64,000 nucleotides of DNA, taken from contig CM030834.1 of assembly GCA_018105865.1 (NCBI GenBank), forward strand, positions 1,199,834-1,263,833, written 5' to 3'. The stretch is from Metaphire vulgaris (lineage: Eukaryota; Annelida; Clitellata; Crassiclitellata; Megascolecidae). Each line of letters opens with the position of its first letter. Position 1 is the stretch's first letter. Under the pieces are notes generated by a model, which did no database searches, was not told the origin of the DNA, and saw only the letters and a list, made by a program, of their open reading frames with translations. Shown here in pieces: positions 44,791 to 55,540 of the stretch. A program made the translations under genes and the position numbers.

Positions 44791-47744
44791 GATTAATTAT
44801 AGTGCATCTTACTCACAGAGCTCAGAACAATATTAGACAAATATGAAAACAAATAACAGATTTGGTCACTTTTCAGTAAATATATAATATCACATAAAAA
44901 TCTTTCAAAGTAAGTGAGTACCCTAAGTAAGTAAGTATGTAAGTAAACCAAATGTCTACGGTTGGTACATGCATTATGGCACTATTTCTGCAATGATACA
45001 CAGCAGCAGGAGAGCATATTCAGTCCAGCTGTTGAGATAAAAAAATCTCAACACCTGCAGTTCAGAGGGTGTCCAGGAGATGATCCATGGTGAGAATGAT
45101 GAGCAAGGAAGTGGAAAAAGCCCATGACCTGCCTTAACCTAACCTGTGGAAAACTACCACAGTGAACTAATGAGCAGCACCTGGCTATAGTGAGAACCTA
45201 CCGGGTAGTTGGCCATTATCAGCCATACTGCCAGAAAATGTTCACAATGGCATAATTTCAAGTAGACATTGAAACTGCATTCATATCACAAAGTCACAGT
45301 CAGAGACCTAAATGGGTCACTCAAAATGATCCATTTGAAAATGAATTACTCACACGTATGCAATAAAATGGTAGATAAGTCAAGCAACCAGGCCAATGTT
45401 GGACAATTTCAGTCATTCAGTGCAAAACCAAGAATTCTAACTGACACAAAGTCTAACTTCTTAATTAACTAACAAACAAATTGCAGCAGTACAATTAGCC
45501 AAATTGGAACCATCAGATCCATCTAGGCATAGATTTTAAAATTTCAAGATATTCAAGAATTATGTTGAACCAGACCCCTAAGTAGAACTGTAGAATCTGA
45601 ATAGATTTGAGTGTGAGTTTGATTTCTAATTCATATCTGTAGCATATTTTCGGGTCTGAGTTATTTTGAAAACATATGAAGTTAATTTTCAGGTTTGACT
45701 GTACTACAATATTTACTTCAAACCCATCGTTCAGTGAACCAAAGGACCTCTTAACCTAGATTTATTAAAATCACCAATGCATTGTTGAAATGGATCTACA
45801 GAAAGAAGCTTTCTCATGATCTGTAGATCAACAAAATAGTTACCAGGAATCAGCCGTAGTACAGACAAACGTGACAATCTCCAATTCAGCCTGAAAACTT
45901 ATTTCAGTTTCCCAATCACAATTCCTCAGCCATTGTTTTGTTACTAAAGTTCTGCAGGCATCAATTGGTTACAGCCAACTACCATACTAGGTACCCCTCA
46001 ATCTCATCTGGTTGGGAAATAGACCATGCAGCAGACACTGCCTTGCATTTTTGCTGCCCACAAACAAACAAAGCCAATGCTGACCTCTATCAAAAGCAGT
46101 TTGTTAGCAAAGGTCAGCTGACCCACGGCTATCTCTCTAGGGTAGACATAGAGTGTTGAATTTCAGTTTCAACAGCAAGACAGATAGACTTGGTTGGCTG
46201 CCCAATGAATTCTTAATGCAACAACAGTGTTTGCCAGGATATCTGTTAGATCAAGCCATTAGACAAACTTTTCAATGGCCCCAAATGCAAATCATCATAG
46301 AGAATTATTATTCTGATAGCCTACATTGGTGCTTCCTCCACCACCTGTCAATCCAGGATTGGTGAAATATTGCTCAAGTTCCACACAGCCAGGATTGTTG
46401 AGAAGGAAGAAGGACAGAAAAATGCCTGGAGAAAAACACAAATTAACTAAATACCATACATTAATTCTTCCCATATAATTGCCATGCTCAGCTATGGGGT
46501 GTGAAGCTTATCACATAATAGTATTATTCATTAACACCCTTTGCTCCAGCATCCAAAACTGAACAGCTTACAGGTATATTATATTTGCTTCCACCAAATG
46601 AGGTTCTGAATGGGTTCTAAGTAAGACATCAAGTTAAAAAATCACCAATGATGAGTATATCCATGCAAATGGATATGCAGTAATCCATCACTGAATGGCA
46701 GATGGATTCCTGTCTCACTCCTAAGGCAGTCCAAAACAAGTGACTTTCTCTGACTCCTTCAAATTTGAGGCCGTTACCCTTTGACAACCCCAGCAACTCC
46801 AAACTGACTTCACTGCCTTATAAGTAAATCTAAGTAATGCCCTTAGACTGTATAGAAACAATCTAACTTAACAACAGGAATTGAAATACAACAGTTGCAT
46901 GTCCTCCATCAAAGGTTTCTGACTGTCAAACTGTGGAACAATAGCCCTGATTATATACCGGTACTCATAACCAGGAACATTTGACCAGACATTAGAAAAT
47001 AATGAATGTAGCTTCTACAAACAGCAGAAATTCAGCTGCTTCATCAAATTACAAAAACCTTCTGATAGTGCAGATTTGCTGAAACTTTTACCAATCAAAC
47101 CTCCTGCAAATAGGGCAATTGAACCTCCATTATTAAGAAATATATTGATTGATGCACAAGGAGTTCCAATATAAAATGCACACACAATCCAGAACAAATA
47201 ATTATAAGACTCCTATGTAACAGACTGTTAAGGTCTGTCTAAAAAAAGATTGCTAACATGAAAAAATCGACATTATATGAAAATTGAGTTCATGTGCCAT
47301 CCATACCAACATAGTCAAAGGAGGTATGGTATAATGACAATGACTAATGACAAGGGGAAACAGATTACAGAACTATTAATTGACATGAACTACATTCAAA
47401 TTCCAAAAATCCACTTGAATGACTAAAAAACAAATACATGACTCCACTGGCAAATGGCAATCATCCATGAGGATTAATCCCTCTAGCATATCCAATAATT
47501 AATTACTATGTTAGCATCCAAGGATATTTGCATCCTCCACATGCCCACTGTGATCATGCTGAGGAGCCTTAGCCAAGGCTTTGACATGGATTATGCAAAT
47601 GACAGAACATTAACAAGAAGAATAATGGCAGATATGGGGACAAAGCTTCAATATCCAAAAATATTTCTAACTTTCAAATCATTAAATTTGCATTCATAAA
47701 AATATTAATGACAAACAAACAGGAATAATCAAAATGTGCATTAC

Positions 47745-47881
47745 GGCCTCAGCTGGATTGGCCTTGAATAACAATGTTATAACATTGTTATTCAAGGCCA
47801 ATCCAGCTGGATTGGCTTGTTGGATTGGCCTTGAATAACAATGTTATAACATTGTTATTCAAGGCCAATCCAGCTGAGGCC
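47745..47881. repeat. Compound palindrome, 137 bp
   Basis: Outer arms 47745-47805 and 47821-47881 are exact 61-bp reverse complements. Each arm contains its own perfect palindrome (47750-47809, 60 bp; 47821-47872, 52 bp) centred on AATGTTATAACATT. The core word is GGCCTTGAATAACAATG. Could fold as a cruciform. No target duplication is obvious. Confidence 0.92.
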
Positions 47882-48198
47882 ATAATTTTTGCTTCAAAGT
47901 CTTCCAATGATAAAGATTCAATCATGTAGACAACTAAACAGCATCATATGCACATGGGTGCCCGGTGCCCACATACTGGGGCAAGACGGGGCACTTTCCC
48001 CTGGAAAATTGCTAATCTGTTTTTTGTAACTAACTATATTTGGGCTTGTAACTGATATTTTCACACTAAAACACTACTGACACCCAAAGTGAAATTGAGA
48101 AACTTAGCTTTAACTAAGAACTGTGGAATTTAATATCTTGATGCTGTCTTATCTGAGACCATTGCAATTTGCCCCCTGGAAAAATTTCTGTGGGTGCC

Positions 48199-48202
<4 letters not shown>

Positions 48203-48260
<58 letters not shown>
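48203..48260. repeat. (CA)n microsatellite
   Basis: About 28 CA units. Confidence 0.95.
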
Positions 48261-48262
<2 letters not shown>

Positions 48263-48417
48263 GTACTGCTAATCTGTGTAACAAGAACAACTTTATCAAG
48301 TATTCATTTACACACCTGAATGCAAGCATTAGGAGAACAGCCAAGCTTGCTAAACTGGCAGAAAATGTCAACTTATAATGAGAATTTCATTATGAATTGG
48401 CAGTGCATATTAAGTAA

Positions 48418-49130
48418 GTAAAATCTTGTGAAATTCTATAGCGCTTGCAAAAGCAGCACCGCATTATCTTCTTATTCACAGGCGCTTAATCTTAGTATAC
48501 ATAGTATACTGCAATACTGCCATAGGCCTTAGCCTAGTACACGGCGCTATAGAAGTTGTCTTAAAATAAATAAATACAAAACACAACGATGAGGTCATTG
48601 ACACCAGGTCATTTAATCCAAAGGGTTATTGTGGTTATGATGTCACAGCTATGGAGGAAATGATTTTTGAAGAGAAATGCTTTGAGTTTAGAAAGAAACA
48701 CTTGAGGAGATGTTGCAAGAATGGAAGGAAATTGTGACTCAATTTGTTATTTGACCATGGTGTAGACAGCGGAGGGATGCTGGAATTGAGTTCCAAAGTT
48801 CTGGTGCAACATATGAAAAGCACGGTTGCAAATTTTGAGAGATGATTGATTCAGAGGTAGAAGGACAGTTACATGAGAAAAGGATCGAGTAGATCGAGGA
48901 TGTTGTGGAATTATCAGATTCCGTAGGTAGACTGGCTTTGATGTATGAAATGAGCTGTAAGTCATAGATATATATATAATGTGCTCTGCTATTTTCAGCC
49001 AGTGTATATTGATTTCAGTAATGGTGTAATATGGCAGAAATTTGGTGATTTGGTAACTGCATGAGCTAAATAAAGCATTTTGATTTGATGTATGCAAGCT
49101 TTTGGAAGATTGTGAAACAGCTTAATTATT
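48418..49130 (-). mobile_element. LINE 3' fragment
   Basis: The minus frame reads [20 protein letters not shown], matching the copies at 19.0 and 25.7 kb. Its 3' UTR holds GCGCCTGTGAATAAGAAGAT. A second short LINE end (GGCGCTATAGAAGTTGTC) lies at 48543-48560. Confidence 0.78.
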
Positions 49131-49412
49131 AGATTAATAGTAAAAATGCTTGTATTGTTCAAAATGAATTTTCGTTGTGCCGTGCTTTACTCTGGTGCTA
49201 CTCAAGTTGGTAAGACAGGCGCTGCATTAATCCTGCCAGGCAAATGCCAAAATTAGTCCCCATATGAAAATCAATAGAAAATCTGATAAAAAATAGTGGC
49301 TCAAATTTTCGGTGCGACCATGAACCGGTGTCGTGTGCAATACTAAAATGGCGCTTTAGAAGTTCTTTAATTCACGTGGCGTGATGCATACGGTGAACCA
49401 GGAATCTCTATA

Positions 49413-50118
49413 GGGTCATTCCATGTCAACTCAACCAAAATGGGAATTCGTCCCCACCTCACCATCTCAGAATTGCATGAAATTTTCACCATATGTTTAT
49501 ATATCTATTTGATGGGAAAATACCAAGTTTTACTGAAATATTCACTGTAGTTTGAAAGTTATGTGCCCTTTTGTAATAGGCCCGCGGAACGTCATTTCGC
49601 GAATCTGACTGCAACGTGATGTTTACATGCTAATAATATTTGAACTGTGAGGGCTAGGAGGCTGAAATTTGTTGAGCTTGTACAGTTTTTCACACTGATT
49701 CTCAGCATATAATAATGTCACACATAGTGGATCACATTCTTTAGTTAGAAAGTGTCAAAGATGGCTTTTCAGATCGAAATTTAGAAAATCTGCCACTTTG
49801 AAGCTTTATAACTTCAAAAGTATTTTGTATTTTGTTTTGATATAAACAATGTTTATTCTACATATAACAGTTATTTCACATACAAATTTGTAACTGTCTA
49901 TTCCTTTAAATGCATTGTATACTGACTTCCAAAGATGGTGCAGTTAACAACGGTCCCCACTTGGGACCACAGTGTGCAAAAAAGTGTTAAATATTTTTCT
50001 AATTTTTTTGTGATTTTGCATAGATCACATATCAAATAATAACTGATAAAAAAATTGTGATGGCCTTTTTTGGTTTTAAGAACTTTATTAAGTGTCAAAA
50101 TTAGTCGATTTTGCTACT
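49413..50118 (+). repeat. Left terminal inverted repeat of the 2.97-kb transposon
   Basis: About 706 bp, nearly identical to the reverse complement of the right arm. The match ends near TTTTGCTACTCG. Confidence 0.88.
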
Positions 50119-50255
50119 CGCCATGCACTGACACGAGATATAAGCTCATTAGCTGTTCTTTTTGACATATCAGCTCATAATGTATTTACTTTATCAAAAT
50201 CATAGTTCAGTTGGCTTTGACACCGAAAACATATTTTAACTAATTATCAAACCAT

Positions 50256-51255
50256 TTATAAGTAGTTTTTCTGAAGAAAACTCTGAAATTGGACCAGAAC
50301 GTGTTCCATTGCAGACTTGTCAAAATCGTAATGACGAGCACTGCTGCCACATGCTTCAGGTGCAGGCATAATAGTGATAATGTGCTGAAATGGCACCCAG
50401 CAAATATCATCATTTGTAGGTATTGGCTCTCCTAATATTCCCATCATCTTTTTCAGTGTACGTGCTTGTTTCACCATATGCCATGCAGTGTTGAATTCAG
50501 TGGCAGTAACGTCAATTGTCCAGCTGTCAGGTACTAATGTTAGAATCTGGATCTTTTGTATTTTTGGTGCTTGTCTGAACTTTACTTTCATATCTGCTAT
50601 CAGCTTGTCAAGATCTTTGCACTTCTCACAACACTTCTCCAGTTCCTCGGAACAAATGACTAGTACGTCAACCTTTGCTAGTTTAGCTGCTCTTTTTGTC
50701 AACATTATTGAAGCTTGCTTGACTTTTCGTCAAATATGGAACTGCATCTCGTCGGCTGACTTTTTGCACCTTTAACGGAGAGCATCCCACTCCAGTTAGG
50801 CTACTGTTTAAAGATTCTTCAAATATGATGTCTGGTTCAGAATCCTCAGAAGAAGAGTGTAGTTTCACTGATCCTGCAGCGTCGTCAGGCTGGCTGCTGA
50901 ACATCATTAAACGGCAAGATGTGCAAAGTTTTTGACCGGGTTTGATACCTATCTGTGTTGCCTGTCCAGAAGAAACTGGATGTAGACCTGTCTTAACAAT
51001 TTTGCTGTGCCGTTTTAATGGATCACAACATTTCATCTGCAACAGTTCGTACTTTGTTAGAAATATTGCCTCATGATGCATACATAAAGTCGGATTTTCA
51101 ATGGTGTCCATCAGTGCACCAATTTGCCACAACAATAGTGCCTGGTTTTCAGATATACAGTCTCTTATAAACTTCAAACCAGTTAATTTTCCACTATGCA
51201 CAGTTTTATTACAGTTTGAGTCATCCATCAAAACTTGTCCAATACTGCAGGTCAT
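50256..51255 (-). pseudogene. Frameshifted transposon protein, uncharacterised Cys/His-rich family
   Basis: Part 1 (51255-50683, 190 aa) has ENQALLLWQIGALMDTIENP, then a Cys/His set C58-x-HHE, CC76-77, H83 and GQKLCTSC (C111, C114), which looks zinc-binding. Part 2 (50705-50256, 149 aa) has IQKIQILTLVPDSWTIDVTA and VKQARTLKKMMGILGEP, a possible helix-turn-helix. The parts overlap by 23 nt in different frames, so one frameshift splits one protein. From memory, this two-block layout occurs in a large family of invertebrate proteins without known function, usually followed by a longer C-terminal part that is missing here. Hence this copy is probably not autonomous. ATG 51255 follows TTTTACAG, so an upstream exon is possible. 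Confidence 0.72.
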
Positions 51256-51686
51256 TTCTGTAAAATCACGTCAAATTGTTTAAATTGATAATCAGGAACC
51301 AACTTTTACATAGCTCAAATTTAAAGATACAGAGGCTGAATAGTCAACTGTAATTAGCGCTATTGTACAACTTAAAACAAACATTTATTTTTGCTTTGAA
51401 TTGCACCAACGTTTGCAGAAAACAAAATGGCTGAATGTAGTTTGCTACACTGCTAATTATTCGACTGCAAAGAATATGAAAACAAGATTCAATAATATAA
51501 TTACCAGTATTTAAGGCATCATAGTTTAAGTTTTATTTGGGATTTCTACGATATATTTAATCACTAGCATAAAATTAAGTTTATTGGCTATTAGTAATGA
51601 TCCAAATACTTTAAGATTGAACCATTAGCTTCAACAAATGTTTAAAGAATCACTAAATCAGCAACATTCGTCTTGCATGTAAAATG

Positions 51687-52383
51687 AATAGCAAAAACGA
51701 CTAATTTTGACACTTAATAAAGTTCTTAAAACCAAAAAGGCCATCATCAATTTTTTTATCAGTTATTATTTGATATGTGATCTATGCAAAATCACAAAAA
51801 ATTAGAAAAATATTTAAACTTTTTGCACACTGTGGTCCCGAAGTGGGGACCGTTGTCGAACTGCACCATCTTTGGAAGTCAGTATACAATGCATTTAAAG
51901 GAATAGACAGTTACAAATTTGTATGTGAAATAACTGTTATATGTAGAATAAACATTGTTTATATCAAAACAAAATACAAAATACTTTTGAAGTTATAAAG
52001 CTTCAAAGTGGCAGATTTTTCTAAATTTCGATCTGAAAAGCCATCTTTGACACTTTCTAACTAAAGAATGTGATCCACTATGTGTGACATTATTATATGC
52101 TGAGAATCAGTGTGAAAAACTGTACAAGCTCAACAAATTTCAGCCTCCTAGCCCTCACAGTTCAAATATTATTAGCATGTAAACATCACGTTGCAGTCAG
52201 ATTCGCGAAATGACGTTCCGCGGGCCTATTACAAAAGGGCACATAACTTTCAAACTACAGTGAATATTTCAGTAAAACTTGGTATTTTCCCATCAAATAG
52301 ATATATAAACATATGGTGAAAATTTCATGCAATTCTGAGATGGTGAGGTGGGGACCATTGGTTGAGTTGACACGGAATGACCC
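51687..52383 (-). repeat. Right terminal inverted repeat of the 2.97-kb transposon
   Basis: About 697 bp. The short open frame at 51777-51998 lies wholly inside it and is not taken as a gene. Confidence 0.88.
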
Positions 52384-53103
52384 TATAATAAGTCATTTGG
52401 GAGACGCAAATGCGTATATTAGTTGATCAATCAAAGCAAAACCAAGTCAAATTATATTACAAATAATTAGTTATCCAAAGGTAACGTAGCAGAAGAGCAT
52501 ACCTGTTAACTACTTACTCAAATATCACTCAATTTTTCACCTTTGTCGTTAAAATCCAAGAAATAGCGACTGTAAAGTGACCTCCTGAAATTCTGGCCGA
52601 ATACGAACATTTATAAAAATAACTAAATATCATTTATTAATCCGCTAATTGACAAATAAATAATAGTTTAATAGCAGATCCAGGGAGTCTTTAAAACGGA
52701 GAGCGCTCAGTCACTTAACGCATTACCTGAAATGCCGCCATACCATGGTACCATCCATCCGCTAGATGTCGCTAGTATCGATTTCAGACCCACAGTCTGT
52801 ATTCAGCTACTGAATCAACTGCTACGGTGCATCAAAAATATAGTCTGTAGCAGTGCATCAAAACAGTCTATAGCAGTATTATAATTTTTTAAAATAATAA
52901 TAATAATTATTATTATAGCACTCACACTATCGGAGCACTACTCCATACTACTGGATCAGTGCTCCATACTGTTTGAGCATTTTTCCACACTGTCTAAACT
53001 ACTTTAAATCTGAATTATTATTATTTTAATATTATTAATTTATTATTATTATTACTATTACTATGGTTAGACGGAACAGTTTGGACTAGGTATGAGTGGC
53101 ATT

Positions 53104-53298
53104 CAGTGTTTATTCTAGGCCTTCTCTGGAGGGAATCCCCCAAGTTTTAAAATCCCTCCCCCAAATTTTGTTATATGTTGGCTGAGGGAATGGAAATCCC
53201 CCTCCCCCAACAAAAAAGAGTGTGAAGACTCAGACCTTGTCCCCCCAAACATTTCAAAATCCCCCTCCCCAATGTCAAGGTGGCTAGAATAAACACTG
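53104..53298. mobile_element. hAT-type MITE, 195 bp, 8-bp TSD
   Basis: Ends CAGTGTTTATTCTAGGCC and GGCTAGAATAAACACTG are inverted. Exact duplications GTGGCATT at 53096-53103 and 53299-53306. CCCCCAA-rich inside. The partial copy at 41552 shares CAGTGTTTTTTATCCAGGCC. Confidence 0.93.
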
Positions 53299-53417
53299 GT
53301 GGCATTTGAAATAGTAAATCAGACTATCCTCCGCACTGCGGAGAGGTAGACTCCGCACTGCGTACAGGCAACATCGTCATGTACCTCGAGTAACTCAAGT
53401 TAAGGTTATACAACACA

Positions 53418-53830
53418 ATGAAGGTGGAGACACTGCAAAATATGGTTTTAATTCGTTTTGTCACTCCGCAGAATTTTTGCACATTTTTACACCTACTGTA
53501 CAATAGTCATGTCAAACAGGTAATCGATTTTATAAAAATTTTGTGGTCAATAAAACCTGTGATACAAAGAACCAGTTATCTTAAGACACGGCTCATCTCT
53601 CGATGACCTTGTAGTCATTTGATAGAGAATAGATTTTTATAAAGAGAGCCTATAGTGTACTTTCAAATGGCTTGCCATTTTGTGGCATATCAAACTCTCT
53701 AGAATAAAATTGAAACACAATATATTGACAATTCTACAATGTTTTGACGAAATGAAGATGGAAGCTCAAGAAAATATGGTTTTAATTCGTTTCATCACTC
53801 TGCTATATTTTTGCATATTTATAGGGCCTA
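53418..53830. mobile_element. Arm fragment of the 25-27-kb DNA element family
   Basis: 53500-53800 matches 26760-27060 (GTCAAACAG, TTTTGTGGTC-TAAAACCTGTG, CTCTCGAT, CAATATATTGAC). Its ends, 53418-53480 and 53755-53820, repeat each other (AAAATATGGTTTTAATTCGT). Confidence 0.65.
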
Positions 53831-55109
53831 CATATGTTGTCATGTACTATGAAGATATGCTCCAAATTTTAATATTACCATACATTTTTTGGCTGGGCGT
53901 AGCCAAGGTTTCCAAAATAGAGGCACCTCCACATATTGTTCGGACCAAATGTGATGGCCAATGATACGAAAGCCTGCGTCTGTACTTCATGATTCTGTAT
54001 AAATTCTCTTTACAATCAAGCTTAACATCCAGGTACATTCTTACAGAAACATTAATAAAGCAGATACATATGAACCGATATAGAAACATATTTACATTTT
54101 GCAGACCAGCAGTTAATCTAATCGATATTTATAAAAGAGTTAAACTGATATTGTAGCATTTTATGTTTCTCATACGCTCTGAGTAAGTCTCTACAATGGA
54201 ACGATGGCTGCATTTCCCAACTCAAAATTTTCTGGAAACTTTGGAATTTTACAGTTATTAAAGTAACTTTTCCTGTAAAATTCTAAATTTTTGAGAACTT
54301 CAACAGCTTATACCAAATTTTTTCCAAATGCTGCTCTAAATTTTCTAAAATGCTACATTCCTCAATTATATTATTATAATATCATCTGCCAATCATTTTT
54401 ACACAGAAGCGCCTCTAAATAAGCTTAATAAATAAAACTACCCAACACTGCTATTATCCAATTACTGTATTCACTCAATGGCAAATATAATGCTGACGTA
54501 TCATTCCTATATCACTGTTTAACTTGCAAAACATTGATTGTTTGATTTACATCAGTTTACTAGTATCAAATTACAATCAAGGAACAATCAAAGATTACAA
54601 TATTCCTACAATAACAACGTAAAAACGAGTCAATTAGTGTATGGTTGGAAATCAATATTAACAAAGAGATACTAAATGGAGAGGCAGAGGATGAGAATTA
54701 ATAGAGGTAAGACTTACAAAAGGCAGTTTTGATCTCAACAATATGAACTGGCATTAGAACCTCTTATCTCTTCAATGACTAGCAGCTAACATTCATCTTC
54801 AATATAGCCAGCAGTAGTTATGAATGTTCTAATATAATCTCAAGAAATTTATGATAAAAACAAATAAACTAAATACATTGACACAGCCATGGGGTCCCGA
54901 CCCCATATACATGTTGGGACTGGTCATGGGATTCGTGCAAACCCGTTGAGTAGTTGGGGGGAGTAGGTAGTATGAAAGAAGTTGTTGAAAGTGCTCAAAC
55001 TTGATATCACGATGACATAAGACGTTTTTTTCCTGTCAATTTTTTTCACTTGAAACCCAAAAATGTGGATGTATCCCTATTCGAGAATCCTGGCTATGCC
55101 ACCGATTAA

Positions 55110-55181
55110 CCCCTTAACTGGGGACCCCAGATATATCCGTCCATTTTACATTGAGTTACAGTTAAATACCCAGTTAAGGGG
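55110..55181. mobile_element. TTAA-type micro-element, 72 bp
   Basis: CCCCTTAACTGGGGAC at the left and CCCAGTTAAGGGG at the right are inverted. TTAA stands on the left (55106-55109); the right copy has become TTTT. Shares GTCCATTTTACATT with 33332-33402. Confidence 0.7.
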
Positions 55182-55403
55182 TTTTTTGTTTAATCCGCCA
55201 CTGATTTAATACTGCCATCTCTTTTCTTGTAAAAAAGTCAATCTGATACAAAGGTCTGAGTGCTATAAATATCTTTGCAGGTTATTATGCTTGGAACGTC
55301 AGAAGTGATATCGTTTGCAACAGAAGCTTAAGTATAAAAATTGATTCCTTCTGGTGACAAGTTTTCTCTCGGATATTTTACCAAATTGTTGCTGATTAAT
55401 TAA

Positions 55404-55540
55404 TTATAGGAGGCCTGCTTTGTGGCAAGTAGAACAACAGAAGACGCTGAAGTATGCATGTTGGCACAAGTCAGCTTCAACAATCAACTCGCAGTTTGCA
55501 TACCACGGCTTGTCGACGCATACTTCTGGCGGTTTCCGTT
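55404..55540 (-). CDS. Papilin-like: PLAC domain and stop codon
   Basis: Last exon, 44 codons plus TAA at 55404-55406. Encodes KPPEVCVDKPWYANCELIVE, then ADLCQHAYFSVFCCSTCHKA and GLL. The six-Cys pattern C-x7-C-x8-C-x7-CC-x2-C is the PLAC (protease and lacunin) domain that ends papilin and several ADAMTS proteins. Acceptor TACAG|AA. The exon was found by motif and is too short to stand out as an ORF. Confidence 0.93.

Larger units (their letters stand above)
49413..52383 (-). mobile_element. DNA transposon with ~700-bp terminal inverted repeats, 2.97 kb
   Basis: Starts GGGTCATTCCATGTCAACTC and ends with its complement (one mismatch), flanked by TATA at 49409-49412 and 52384-52387. TA plus a TA-inclusive TIR is the alternative reading. 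Arms 49413-50118 and about 51687-52383 are nearly identical over some 700 bp. The 1.57-kb centre carries a broken coding region on the minus strand (50256-51255). The arms contain GGTCCCCACTT...GGGACC motifs near the inner third. Superfamily not identified. Confidence 0.9.
41456..55403. other. Intergenic region between the two genes
   Basis: About 14 kb between the start of gene 1 and the stop of gene 2, both on the minus strand. I found no cellular exon. It holds transposon relics and a compound palindrome, listed separately. The promoter of gene 1 should lie at its left end, but I see no TATA box or CpG-rich patch there. A partial hAT-like end (CAGTGTTTTTTATCCAGG) lies at 41552. Confidence 0.55.

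Noticed and set aside
45938..46365. Two adjoining plus-strand open frames in the intergenic region
   Set aside because: No motif, no splice signals tied to them and composition like the surrounding non-coding DNA.
48114..48378. Open frames across the CA repeat
   Set aside because: They come from the microsatellite (Cys-Val or Thr-His runs) and have no other coding signal.
51777..51998. 73-codon frame in the right arm of the 2.97-kb transposon
   Set aside because: It lies inside the inverted repeat and its left-arm mirror has a different frame, so it is a by-product of the arm.
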